A DNA stretch of 64,000 nucleotides from an uncultured Mollicutes bacterium (GTDB taxonomy: Bacteria; Bacillota_I; Bacilli_A; RFN20; CAG-826). The position numbers and the translations under genes were made by a program. Positions 7,421-15,863 of this stretch are shown in pieces. The notes below the pieces were generated by a model that did not search any database, was not told the DNA's origin, and worked only from the letters and a program-made list of their open reading frames with translations. The first letter of the stretch is position 1. Every line of letters begins with the position of its first letter. The DNA is taken from positions 1 through 64,000 of the forward strand of contig UQCQ01000008.1 in NCBI GenBank assembly GCA_900539595.1, given 5' to 3'.

Positions 7421-8884
7421 TTATTTTTTCGTCGAGGCAATTTTGGGATCGGCCATGATGGAATCGACCGCGCCTTGGATGGAGGTTTCTAAGGACAATT
7501 TGCCGTATTTATCCACATCCGCCGGGGCCCGAAGTTCGTGGGTTAAGCACGCCGGCCCGCCGATGCAGCCGCCAGGGCAAGCCATCCCTTCGATGAAATT
7601 GCCCGGCAAACGTCCCGTCTTGGCTTGGGTCAAGGCCACTTTGCACTGATCGAGTCCCGAGCAAGCAATCGGCTTTACCTCAAAATCGATATTTTGTTCT
7701 TTCAAGGCTTCGGCAACCGCTTCGGAAAGTCCACCGCTACGGGCAAAGATGCGCCCAAAATAGGAAGCATTGTCTAGAGGCGATTCCTCCAATTCCTTGA
7801 GGTTAATGTCGCGGCTATCTAACAAAGCTTGAAGTTCTTCAAAGGTAATGACGCAGTCGATATAGGGGGCGCTATCCGGACGGGTGACTTCCATCTTTTT
7901 GGCAATGCAAGGACCCGCGAAGATCGTTTTCGCCGTGGGGTCGTTTTTCTTGATATAACGGGCAATCGCTGCCATCGGAGAGAGGTTTTTAGAAACCTTG
8001 TCCTCGAGTTCGGGGAAGGCTTTTTTGACATACATGACAAAGGCGGGGCAGCAAGAGGAGGTGCACATTCCTTCTTCTGCTAAATCCCTAGCTTCATTCA
8101 TCGCGACGATATCCGCGCCGAGTGCGGCTTCTACCACATCTTGAACGCCAAGTTGCTTGATTCCCGTGACCACTTGGCCGAGTTTTACAAAGCGAAGCTG
8201 GCTGGCGATGCTAGGAGCCACAATCATATAGACCTTGTAGTTCTTGCCTCCTTCTGCTCCGCGGATGATATCGATGGCCTTCGTGATGAAGGATTTATCC
8301 ATGATGGCGCCAAAGGGGCAAGCGTAGGAGCACTGTCCGCAACGGACGCACCTCTCCTCATCGATTTGGGTGATGCCGTTAACGTCAGGATGGATCGCGT
8401 TGACTTTGCAGGCGGATTCGCAGGGGCGTTTGTTGTTGACAATCGCGCCGAATTGGCAGGATTTCGCGCAGAGTCCGCAGTTGACGCAAAGGTTCTTATC
8501 GATGCGGCAGCGCAAGTCGGAGCCAAAGCTAATCGCGTTGCGGTGGCAGGCTTGGGCGCAGCGGTGAGCCAAGCAGCCGCGGCATAAATCGGTGACGGTG
8601 ATGCCGCCGAAGGGGCATTGGTCGCAGGCAGCCTGGATCACTTCCAATAAATTCGCGTTTTTGGAATCGCCGCCTAGGGCAATCTTAATGCGTTCCCGGA
8701 CAATTTCTCTTTCCTTATAGATGCAGCAACGCATCGTGGCTTTTGGGCCCGGGGAAATGGAATAAGGAATCGCGTCGATTTCTTCGGGGCTTAAATTCCC
8801 ATCCCAATATCCACGGGCAATCGCGGTTAAAACCTTCCACTTCAGCTCTTGGACGAGGGTATCAAATCGATTTTCTATAGCCAT
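7421..8884 (-). CDS. Monomeric [FeFe] hydrogenase, group B type
   Basis: This 487-residue iron-sulfur protein has a cysteine-rich N-terminal half with several [4Fe-4S] motifs (CRGCLAHRC, CVNCGLCAKSC, CVRCGQCSYAC) and a C-terminal H-cluster domain with SSCCPAF, GPCIAKK and ACPGGCIGGPACL. The L3 form with GCIGGPA in place of GCxxGGG, and the short N-terminus without a plant-type ferredoxin, place it in group B, whose physiological role is poorly defined (ferredoxin-linked H2 metabolism is likely). The start at 8884 (MAIENRF) is preferred over an upstream start because AAGGAG lies eight bases before it and this leaves the previous gene intact. It is the last gene of the unit, after the PP2C gene. 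Confidence 0.88.
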   Translation of the reverse strand: MAIENRFDTLVQELKWKVLTAIARGYWDGNLSPEEIDAIPYSISPGPKATMRCCIYKEREIVRERIKIALGGDSKNANLLEVIQAACDQCPFGGITVTDLCRGCLAHRCAQACHRNAISFGSDLRCRIDKNLCVNCGLCAKSCQFGAIVNNKRPCESACKVNAIHPDVNGITQIDEERCVRCGQCSYACPFGAIMDKSFITKAIDIIRGAEGGKNYKVYMIVAPSIASQLRFVKLGQVVTGIKQLGVQDVVEAALGADIVAMNEARDLAEEGMCTSSCCPAFVMYVKKAFPELEDKVSKNLSPMAAIARYIKKNDPTAKTIFAGPCIAKKMEVTRPDSAPYIDCVITFEELQALLDSRDINLKELEESPLDNASYFGRIFARSGGLSEAVAEALKEQNIDFEVKPIACSGLDQCKVALTQAKTGRLPGNFIEGMACPGGCIGGPACLTHELRAPADVDKYGKLSLETSIQGAVDSIMADPKIASTKK

Positions 8885-8897
8885 AACAAACGACTCC

Positions 8898-10076
8898 TTA
8901 ATAATAAAGAACTTCCACTTCCTTCCCGAGGGAACGTAATTCCTCGGCAAGGGAAGAGATGACGAACATTTTCATTTTGATGTTGAGGGCAGGGGAATCC
9001 TGATGGGCGGGGTTCATCGCGCACCCCACCCGGAAATGAATGGAAGTGGCTTCTTCGATCAACATCCTAGAAAGGCGCGAGGCTCCATCTTGACGGAAGC
9101 TCCATTCAAAATAGAGTTCGTTCTTCCCCTTGTAGTCTTGAAGGATTTCTAGAACCTTGTTCAAGGTGATGATCCCTTCGGTGACGAGATCTACCCCTTC
9201 AATTTGCGAAGTCGGCGGGACTTCGGAGTCTTCGTAATCCAAACTCCCAATGACTTCTTTGCCAAGGTATTTAGCGACGATCGTCGCGCTTGTCCCTCCG
9301 CAGACGACATGCGGCCCCGGAAGAGAGAAGAATTCTTTCAGCAATTTTTCGTCGTCTTCTTTCTTTTGGGGCGGACCCACCCAAATGTTCAGGGGGCTCG
9401 TCTTACGACGAGTGAGGACCAAAGCCGTCACATCGTCCCCCGGCCTCGAATTATAAAGAAGCCGGCAATGGTCTACAAGAAGCGTCGCCCGGTTTTTGGC
9501 GCTGGTAAGTGGATTCCAAAGTCCTTCGAGGTATTCTTTGATTTCTTCTCTTCCCCAGCCAAAATTTAACGTTTCTCCGACTCCTGCATAAACCGCCCCA
9601 TCCGTAAAGAGGGTCACTTCGTCTTCGACGTCCAAATAAAAGGAAGCAAATGCGACGGATTTTCCTTCTAAATTTAGGGATTTCCATTCGATGTTCCTTG
9701 CTTTTCCTTTCCGTAAAACAATCGGTTCGGGATTATCGAAGCAATAGAGAGTGGCGGAAAAATCTTTCTCGACGCGCAGAACGTCGAACGTGCAATACGC
9801 TAGGCCCCCGCGGTCTTTGGCTACAGGTAGGGTGCGAACTAGGGTTGCGACCGCTTCTTCCATCGCGATTCCTTCTTCGATCATTCGTGAAAGCATCGTG
9901 GAAGTTAGGGTCGATAAAATGGAGGCGATGACTCCGCTTCCTAGTCCATCGGCTAAAACTAACGTCAAGGCTCCGTCCTCAGATTTGGCCGAAGCGACGT
10001 GATCCCCGCAAAGCTCTTCCCCTTTATGGTTCAGGCTTAAATATCCCCATTCTAAAAGGGAGGCGTTATTTTCCAT
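8898..10076 (-). CDS. SpoIIE/PP2C-type serine phosphatase
   Basis: The first half of this 392-residue protein is a PP2C/SpoIIE-like phosphatase: GDHVAS near residue 24, VLADGLGSGV (about 37-46) and a DDVTALVL motif near 225 supply the metal-binding Asp residues. The last 160 residues have no family I recognise but are typical of proteins encoded beside sensory hydrogenases. No membrane segment is seen. It overlaps the end of the sensory hydrogenase gene by 11 bases, so the two are probably translationally coupled. In thermophilic Firmicutes an hfs locus likewise joins a PP2C gene to PAS-hydrogenase and hydrogenase genes. The inferred role is to relay the H2 signal by dephosphorylating a partner. 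Confidence 0.8.
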   Translation of the reverse strand: MENNASLLEWGYLSLNHKGEELCGDHVASAKSEDGALTLVLADGLGSGVIASILSTLTSTMLSRMIEEGIAMEEAVATLVRTLPVAKDRGGLAYCTFDVLRVEKDFSATLYCFDNPEPIVLRKGKARNIEWKSLNLEGKSVAFASFYLDVEDEVTLFTDGAVYAGVGETLNFGWGREEIKEYLEGLWNPLTSAKNRATLLVDHCRLLYNSRPGDDVTALVLTRRKTSPLNIWVGPPQKKEDDEKLLKEFFSLPGPHVVCGGTSATIVAKYLGKEVIGSLDYEDSEVPPTSQIEGVDLVTEGIITLNKVLEILQDYKGKNELYFEWSFRQDGASRLSRMLIEEATSIHFRVGCAMNPAHQDSPALNIKMKMFVISSLAEELRSLGKEVEVLYY

Positions 10077-11736
10077 GGTCCTCCTTGGTGGAGAGGGAAG
10101 CTTCTAGACGGGTTAAGGCGATTTTCGTTTCTGCGGCGGATTCTCCCAGCAATTGGGCGATTTGTTGAACCGCGGCCATGTTTTTCTCGATGACTTCGTT
10201 GGCAAGGCTTGTGGCTTCTTTTCTTCGTTTTAAATTGGCTTGATGCTCCGCTTCGCGTTCCGTGCGGTCGTGGAGAATGGCCATTAATGTTCCATATTTT
10301 TCGGAGAAAAGCACGGTCGCTTCGACGACTTTCCCCGATTCAAGGTTCAATTTCTTGTTTTCGGCTCTTCCTTTTTCTACCGCGTCAGCGATGAGTTCCA
10401 TTGGGATCAGCTCGGAAAGGTCTTTGCCTAGCATCGTTTCCTTGGAGATACCAAATAGCTTCTCCGCGGCTTGGTTTGCTAATTCAATCTTCCATTCCTT
10501 GGAAGCGGTTAAGATGCCGTTAGGAGAATTTTCGTAGATATGGGCGGAGACGCTTTTGGCTTTTTCCATCAAATAAGGAAGGCACATCTCTACCTGGGCT
10601 TTGCCTTCTAACACGGCGATTGCTTTTTCTCGGCAAGAAGAATACCCGCAGCAGGCGCAATTGAGTTCATCTTGCTTATTATGTTTCCCCATTCGTTCCA
10701 AAACTTCTTGGATTTGGTCTTCGCTAAAAGAAGGTTTATGGCCATGGAAGCCATTAAAATCTTTTCTTATATCTTTTGCTATATATTCCTTGGAATCGAA
10801 ATGACCCTGTCCGCCAAATTCTTCTAAAAGGATTTTAGATTCCACAGCCCCCGCTTTACGATTTGGCATCGCGGGGCCGTTAAGGCATGACCCGCGACAA
10901 GCGGAAAGCTCTAAGAAAACATGATGGAGTTTCCGCGCGCGGATTTCTTCTAACGCCTCGATAGTCGTCTCCACTCCCGATAAGGCAAGATAACGATATC
11001 CAGGCTCTTCTTTCTTCATCGTGGCTAAGATTCCCCCTTCTTCGGGGTAAAGCCGTTCCAAGGGTCCTTGGGGTTCTTGCTCTTCTTGCAGAACAAGATG
11101 ATTTTCTTGAAGAAGGGCTTCTAAGTCCAAGAAGGTCAAAGCCAAATCCAAGGAATTGTTTTGACGGTCCGCTTCTTCCTTTTTGGCGATGCAGGGGCCG
11201 AAGAAAACCGTTTTGGCCTTCGGATGACGTTTTTTGATATCCAGGCAATGGGCTTCTAGGGGTGTAAAAACGGGAGCAAGGCAAGGCAATAAATCCGCAT
11301 AATGACGTTCTAGCAATAAATTAACGGAAGGGCAGGCCGAAGAAAGCAAAACGTCGTAGTTCGGCAAAATTTCTTCGTAGGCTTTGGAAACAAAGCGGGC
11401 TCCTCGAGAAGTTTCTTCGGCGTCTTGAAAACCTAATTGACGTAAAGCGCTTTGAAGGGAAGCAAAGCTAACGCGAGGGAAAGCGGCCCGGAAGCTTGGG
11501 GCGATCGAAGCGTAGCATTCTCCTTCTTTTAGGAGTTCATCTAGGCGCGGCTTATCATCGCGGATCACTTTCGCGTGGCTTGGGCAAGTTTCGTAGCAGG
11601 AGCCGCAATAAAGGCATTCGGATTGTTCGATATGGGCTTGCCCGTCGTGAAAGGATATTGCCTTCACGGGGCAATGACGGATGCATTTATAACAGGTTCT
11701 GCAATCCGATTTTAAGCTTCGTAATGGGTAGTCCAT
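10066..11736 (-). CDS. Sensory [FeFe] hydrogenase with PAS domain (group C)
   Basis: This 556-residue protein has two N-terminal [4Fe-4S] motifs (CRTCYKCIRHCP, CLYCGSCYETCP) and an H-cluster domain. The H-cluster motifs are altered: SSACPSVN (Ala replaces the proton-relay Cys), GPCIAKK and SACRGSCLNGPA. A further [4Fe-4S] motif CACCGYSSC (about 360) precedes a PAS domain (about 390-500) and a short helical tail. These changes and the PAS domain mark the group C putative H2-sensing hydrogenases. There is no kinase or GGDEF domain, so the output is probably the PP2C protein encoded next, with which the gene overlaps. A terminator-like hairpin (11759-11781) separates it from the upstream gene, so its expression may be attenuated relative to adhE. 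Confidence 0.88.
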   Translation of the reverse strand: MDYPLRSLKSDCRTCYKCIRHCPVKAISFHDGQAHIEQSECLYCGSCYETCPSHAKVIRDDKPRLDELLKEGECYASIAPSFRAAFPRVSFASLQSALRQLGFQDAEETSRGARFVSKAYEEILPNYDVLLSSACPSVNLLLERHYADLLPCLAPVFTPLEAHCLDIKKRHPKAKTVFFGPCIAKKEEADRQNNSLDLALTFLDLEALLQENHLVLQEEQEPQGPLERLYPEEGGILATMKKEEPGYRYLALSGVETTIEALEEIRARKLHHVFLELSACRGSCLNGPAMPNRKAGAVESKILLEEFGGQGHFDSKEYIAKDIRKDFNGFHGHKPSFSEDQIQEVLERMGKHNKQDELNCACCGYSSCREKAIAVLEGKAQVEMCLPYLMEKAKSVSAHIYENSPNGILTASKEWKIELANQAAEKLFGISKETMLGKDLSELIPMELIADAVEKGRAENKKLNLESGKVVEATVLFSEKYGTLMAILHDRTEREAEHQANLKRRKEATSLANEVIEKNMAAVQQIAQLLGESAAETKIALTRLEASLSTKEDHGK

Positions 11737-11754
11737 CTTCCCTCCTTATAAGGC

Positions 11755-11781
11755 AAAAGGAGGCCCGTTTTGGGGGCCTCC
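11755..11781 (-). terminator. Terminator-like hairpin inside the rex-adhE unit
   Basis: On the minus strand GGAGGCCC and GGGCCTCC pair over 8 bp around a short loop and are followed by TTTTG. It lies between the [2Fe-2S] protein gene and the sensory hydrogenase gene, where read-through would give graded expression of the three downstream genes. Confidence 0.7.
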
Positions 11782-11791
11782 CCGTTTCGAA

Positions 11792-12049
11792 TCAGTCGAG
11801 TTGAGGCAGGATTTCTTCGTTCAGGATTCTTTCGCAGTCTTCGGGTTTCACCCCGTGGATGCGCTTATTTCCGACCTGGATTTCCACGCCGCCTTTTTGG
11901 CAATCCCCGAGACAAAAACTGGCTTTGAGGATCACTTTCTCTTCGAGATGAAGGCGCTTCAACTCTTTTTTGAAGGCCTCAATCACCCCGCGAGAATTGT
12001 TGAGATGGCAGCAGCTGCCGACACAGATGGCTAATTCAATCGATTTCAT
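11792..12049 (-). CDS. Thioredoxin-like [2Fe-2S] ferredoxin
   Basis: An 85-residue NuoE-type thioredoxin-fold protein with CVGSCC (about 9-14) and CLGDC (about 46-50), spaced as in the [2Fe-2S] domain of NuoE and of HydB N-termini. It is likely an electron carrier or adaptor between the hydrogenase-like proteins of this unit. The ATG overlaps the adhE stop codon by one base (TAATG), indicating translational coupling. It has no membrane or export signal. Confidence 0.8.
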   Translation of the reverse strand: MKSIELAICVGSCCHLNNSRGVIEAFKKELKRLHLEEKVILKASFCLGDCQKGGVEIQVGNKRIHGVKPEDCERILNEEILPQLD

Positions 12050-14709
12050 TAATTCCCTTTATAGGCATCCTTCATGATTTGGATCATGTCCTCGACCATG
12101 GGCTCTCTCGGGTTCGCCGGGGTGCACTGGTCTTCATAGGCAAGGTATGCGATCTCCTCTAGTTTGTTATTATAGAACGCTTCGTCGGGGATAAGGGAGG
12201 CGAAATTCATATCGATGCCGATTTCTTTGCCAAGTTCCATGACGTGATCGGCCAAGACGTTGCGGGCGTCTTCGCGGCTTGGGCAATCCCAGCCCATCGT
12301 GCGGCAGATGCGTTGGTACTTCAAATCGCATTGATATTCTTCGTACTTCGGCCAGACCGAGAGTTTAGTCGGCTGCTGTCCGTTATAACGGATGACGTGG
12401 GGGAGAAGGATCGCACAGGTTTGACCGTGGATCGTGTGGAATTCGCCACCCATCTTGTGGGCAAGGGAGTGGACCAAACCAAGGAAGCTATTGGCGAAGG
12501 CCATACCGGCGATCGTGGCGGCGTTATGCATCTTTTCGCGGGCTTTGAGGTCGTGCTTACCATCTTTGACCGCGCGGGGCAAATAGGTGAAGACGAGCTC
12601 AATCGCTTCTAGAGCCAACCCATCCGTGAAGTCGCTGGCCATAACCGAGGTATAGGATTCGATCGCGTGAGTCAGGACGTCCATGCCGGTATAGGCGGTA
12701 GAGCGCGGCGGGATGTTGGTCGTGAATTCGGGGTCGACAATCGCGATCGAGGGGGTCAAGGAATAGTCGGTAAGCGGATATTTCTTGAGGTTGGCCTTAT
12801 CGGAGATGACGGCGAAGGGGGACACTTCACTGCCGGTGCCCGAGGTGGTCGGGATGCAGATGAGTTTGGATTTGCGGCCGAGTTCCGGATATTTGAAGGC
12901 GCGTTTGCGGATATCCATGAACTTTTGCTTCAAGTCGTTGAAGTCGACTTCGGGGTGTTCGTAGAAGATCCACATGCCTTTGGCGGCGTCCATGGCGGAG
13001 CCACCTCCCAAAGCAATGATCGTGTCGGGTTGGAACTCCTTCATGAGTTCAACGCCGCGGCGAACCGTCGTGATATCGGGATCGGGTTCGACTTCGGCGA
13101 AGAGCTGATAGGTGACCGGGTTGCGGCGGGCCATAAGCTGATCGATGATCTTGTTGAGGAAGCCGAGTTGGACCATGGAATGGTCGGTGACGATGAAGAC
13201 TTTATCGACGTCTTTGGCCGATTTTAAGTATTGGATCGAATTGCGTTCGAAGTAAATCTTTTGCGGGACTTTGAACCATTGCATGGTGTTTCTCCTTTTG
13301 CCGACGCGCTTGACGTTGATGAGGTTGACCGCCGAGGTATTTCCCGCGACCGAGTTATGGCCATAGGAACCGCAGCCAAGGGTCAAGGACGGAAGGAAGC
13401 TGTTGTAGACGTTTCCGATGCCGCCGAAGGTAGTCGGGGAGTTCCAGATGATACGGATGGCCGGTTCTTTGTCGCCGAATTCATCCGCCATCTTTTGATC
13501 GTGGCAATGGATGCCGGCGCTGTGGCCAAGGCCGCCGAATTCGAGCATTTCCTTGCACTTGGCAAAGCCTTCTGCTGCATCTTGGACTTTATAGATGGCG
13601 AGAACCGGGGAGAGTTTTTCTCTCGACATCGGTTCAGCAACCCCGACCGTGTCGCACAAAACGGCGATGACTTGGTCTTCTTTGGGGATTGCAAAACCCG
13701 AATTCTCAGCGATTTTGAAGGCGCTCATGCCGGCCACCGCGGGATTAAGACGGGCACTAGCCACATCTTCGGACCCTTTGGTGACGCCGAACATATACTT
13801 TTCAAGCATTCTCGTTTCTTTTTCGGAAGCAAAGTAAATGTGATAACGCTTCATCGTTTCGATCACTTGGTCATAGACCTTTTCGTGGATGAAGATGGCC
13901 GATTCGGAAGCGCAGATCATGCCGTTATCGAAGGATTTGGAAAGATAGATATCGTTGACGGATTGGTCGATATCCGCGGATTCGTCCACGTAAACCGGGA
14001 CGTTACCGGCTCCAACCCCAAGCGCGGGTTTGCCGCAGCTATAAGCGGCGGTGACCATGGAGTTGCCACCGGTAGCAAGGATCGTGGCAACGCCAGGATG
14101 GTGCATCAAAGCGGTTGTGGCATCGAGAGAAGGATGTTCAATCCATTGGATGCAGTTTTCCGGGGCTCCAGCGGCAACGGCGGCATCGCGCATGACGATG
14201 GCCGCGGCTTTGGAGCAATTTTGCGCACCCGGATGGAACCCAAAGATAATCGGGTTACGGGTTTTGATCGCGATTAAGGATTTGAAGATGACGGTCGAAG
14301 TCGGGTTAGTGACCGGGGTAACCCCAGCGATCACGCCTAACGGCTCGGCAATTTCGGTGATGCCGGTGACCGGGTCTTCGGAGATGACGCCAACCGTTTT
14401 GGTGTGGCGCATATTGTTAACGACATATTCACAGGCGAAGAGGTTCTTGGTCGCTTTGTCTTCGAAGACGCCGCGATGGGTTTCTTCAATCGCTTTACGG
14501 GCGAGGATGCCATGGTGATCCAAACCGGCAACGGACATCTTTGCCACGATGTAGTCGATTTTTTCTTGGTCGAAGGACATGAATTCGTCGAGGGCTTTTA
14601 AGCCTTTTTGGACGAGCTCATCGACCTCTTTTTCGGCAGCGGCCTTTTTGGCGGCTGCTTCTTCCGGGGTCAATTCTTTTTTAACGACGGGTTTCTTTTC
14701 ATTAGCCAT
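12049..14709 (-). CDS. adhE: Bifunctional acetaldehyde/alcohol dehydrogenase
   Basis: AdhE converts acetyl-CoA to acetaldehyde and then ethanol, oxidising two NADH. The 886 residues are full length. The N-terminal CoA-acylating aldehyde dehydrogenase half (about 20-450) has the nucleophilic Cys in the MICASESAI segment (about 265). The C-terminal iron-dependent alcohol dehydrogenase half (about 470-880) has GGGSAMDAAKG for NAD binding and the metal-binding His cluster in HSLAHKMGGEFHTIHG. A charged, Ala/Lys-rich extension of about 40 residues precedes the ALDH half. The gene starts one base after rex and shares its promoter, so ethanol formation is set directly by the NADH/NAD ratio and, through two cre matches, probably by carbon supply. 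Confidence 0.96.
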   Translation of the reverse strand: MANEKKPVVKKELTPEEAAAKKAAAEKEVDELVQKGLKALDEFMSFDQEKIDYIVAKMSVAGLDHHGILARKAIEETHRGVFEDKATKNLFACEYVVNNMRHTKTVGVISEDPVTGITEIAEPLGVIAGVTPVTNPTSTVIFKSLIAIKTRNPIIFGFHPGAQNCSKAAAIVMRDAAVAAGAPENCIQWIEHPSLDATTALMHHPGVATILATGGNSMVTAAYSCGKPALGVGAGNVPVYVDESADIDQSVNDIYLSKSFDNGMICASESAIFIHEKVYDQVIETMKRYHIYFASEKETRMLEKYMFGVTKGSEDVASARLNPAVAGMSAFKIAENSGFAIPKEDQVIAVLCDTVGVAEPMSREKLSPVLAIYKVQDAAEGFAKCKEMLEFGGLGHSAGIHCHDQKMADEFGDKEPAIRIIWNSPTTFGGIGNVYNSFLPSLTLGCGSYGHNSVAGNTSAVNLINVKRVGKRRNTMQWFKVPQKIYFERNSIQYLKSAKDVDKVFIVTDHSMVQLGFLNKIIDQLMARRNPVTYQLFAEVEPDPDITTVRRGVELMKEFQPDTIIALGGGSAMDAAKGMWIFYEHPEVDFNDLKQKFMDIRKRAFKYPELGRKSKLICIPTTSGTGSEVSPFAVISDKANLKKYPLTDYSLTPSIAIVDPEFTTNIPPRSTAYTGMDVLTHAIESYTSVMASDFTDGLALEAIELVFTYLPRAVKDGKHDLKAREKMHNAATIAGMAFANSFLGLVHSLAHKMGGEFHTIHGQTCAILLPHVIRYNGQQPTKLSVWPKYEEYQCDLKYQRICRTMGWDCPSREDARNVLADHVMELGKEIGIDMNFASLIPDEAFYNNKLEEIAYLAYEDQCTPANPREPMVEDMIQIMKDAYKGN

Positions 14710-14710
14710 A

Positions 14711-15352
14711 TCACTTTTCCTCCTTGGCTAAAGCGATGTTGAGTTTGTGGCTCAATACCGCCAGGGACGACGCGAGATTGACGTTCTCCACGACGATGTT
14801 CTCGGGGACATCGAGGTGAGTCGGGGCAAAATTCCATAGGGCTTTGGCTCCCGCTTTGATCGCTTCATCGGCGACTTGCTGCGCTTGCGACGCAGGGACG
14901 CAGATAATGGCGATATGGGCATTGAGCCGGGGGATCAAGTCTCCGAGTCTAGAAATCGGATAGACTTCTTTTTCTCCCACTTTATGGCCGATTTTTTCTG
15001 GATTGGAATCAAATCCTGCTAGGATTTCTAATCCCATCTCCCGGAAGGCGGGGAAGTTCATGAGAGCCCCACCCATATGACCGACGCCGATGAGTACGGC
15101 GCTAGTGGAATCGCGGTAGCCTAAGAAGGATTCGATATCGTTCACGAGTTGGCGGACGCTTCTTCCTTTCTTGGGACGACCCGGTTCTAAGGAGACGTTC
15201 TGCAAGTCTTTGCGGACTTGTTCCTCGCTATAGCCAAGCTTTGCGGCGATGCGGGGAGAAGAGATCGTTTCCTCTCCTTTTTCTTGGAGTTCCTTAAAAT
15301 ATTTTAAGTAGACGGGATACCGTTCCAGTTGGTTCATGGAATAGGTTTTCAT
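14711..15352 (-). CDS. rex: Redox-sensing transcriptional repressor Rex
   Basis: Rex binds DNA when NADH is low and releases it when NADH binds. The 213-residue product has the winged-helix N-terminus with the family pattern RYPVYLKYFKEL and ISSPRIAAKLGYSEEQVRKDL, and a Rossmann domain with GVGHMGGAL (about 92-100) followed by AGFDSNPEKIG, ending in the domain-swapped helix. The ATG at 15352 (MKTYSM) is chosen over one 21 bases upstream because AAAGGAGG sits at the right distance. It heads the adhE unit and probably autoregulates it. Confidence 0.95.
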   Translation of the reverse strand: MKTYSMNQLERYPVYLKYFKELQEKGEETISSPRIAAKLGYSEEQVRKDLQNVSLEPGRPKKGRSVRQLVNDIESFLGYRDSTSAVLIGVGHMGGALMNFPAFREMGLEILAGFDSNPEKIGHKVGEKEVYPISRLGDLIPRLNAHIAIICVPASQAQQVADEAIKAGAKALWNFAPTHLDVPENIVVENVNLASSLAVLSHKLNIALAKEEK

Positions 15353-15424
15353 GGTCTTTCCTCCTTTCTTCAAATCGTGGTTCTTGCCTCGAACCGCGAC
15401 AAGTTTAGAGCGTTATCAACATTA

Positions 15425-15460
15425 GGTAAATGTTTACCGATATATTGATACCGATATATT
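15425..15460 (-). promoter_or_regulatory. Candidate Rex-type operators in the rex leader
   Basis: GGTAAA and TTTACC form an inverted repeat with a 2-base centre at 15425-15438. It continues into two tandem copies of a 14-base unit (minus strand TATCAATATATCGG) covering about 15436-15463. The ACCGATA core recurs in the hyd promoter. Binding by Rex is inferred from position and from sharing between two redox operons, not from a match to the canonical TTGTTAA box. Confidence 0.45.
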
Positions 15461-15465
15461 GATAC

Positions 15466-15501
15466 TGAAATCGCTTACATGCCACATGGAAGCGTTTACA
15501 A
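15466..15501 (-). promoter_or_regulatory. Two tandem catabolite-responsive (cre) elements
   Basis: On the minus strand TTGTAAACGCTTCCA (15487-15501) and ATGTAAGCGATTTCA (15466-15480) each match the cre consensus WTGNAANCGNWNNCW at every defined position. They are 21 bp apart (two helical turns), in the leader of rex-adhE, which suggests CcpA control. No ccpA gene lies in the window. Confidence 0.65.
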
Positions 15502-15506
15502 ACGGT

Positions 15507-15580
15507 TATACAGTGTATAGTAAATGCAAGTTTATTTAGCAGTCCTGGCGTTTTCACTTATTTTTTATACAGTGTACATA
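15507..15580. promoter_or_regulatory. Paired TATACA-n-TGTATA palindromes
   Basis: TATACAGTGTATA at about 15507-15519 is a perfect palindrome around a central G. A second copy, TTATACAGTGTACATA, lies at 15566-15580, 59 bp away. On the minus strand they read TACACTGTATAA and could also serve as -10 regions of tandem rex promoters. The protein that would bind them is not identifiable here. Confidence 0.4.
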
Positions 15581-15863
15581 TTTTTAGGGTTTTAAGGGTC
15601 AGTTTTAGGCTTCGAACCCCTTTGGATTGGTCTACGAAATCGCCTGTTTTCTAAAAAGCCGCATAACGTCGATGGCATCGAAATAATCATTAAAAATATC
15701 GTGAAAAGTAGACTAAAAAGTAGACTAAAAAGTAGACTAAAAGTAGACTAATATTTCGAGCGCAGCCGTTATTGTTATTAGGATTTTTTGGTTCTTTTAG
15801 GATGGCAGAAAAATTTTTTCCCTAACCCCCCTTGGGGGGGTATTGTGCTTTTGGCAAACCTGT
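15581..15863. other. Intergenic region with a 12-bp tandem repeat
   Basis: No gene is seen. Four nearly exact copies of AAAAAGTAGACT stand head to tail at 15703-15751. A CCCCCC-TT-GGGGGG hairpin at 15826-15840 is followed by only weak T content. The stretch separates the divergent rex unit and the DUF3800 RNA element. Confidence 0.5.

Noticed and set aside
12667..13227. 186-codon frame on the plus strand
   Set aside because: Mirror of the alcohol dehydrogenase half of adhE; no independent support.
13231..14277. 348-codon open frame on the plus strand
   Set aside because: It lies antisense inside adhE, has no ribosome site and reads as low-complexity Asp/Gly/Arg sequence typical of the strand opposite a G+C-rich gene.
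15826..15840. C6/G7 runs as a phase-variation tract
   Set aside because: No gene covers them; they pair as a hairpin.
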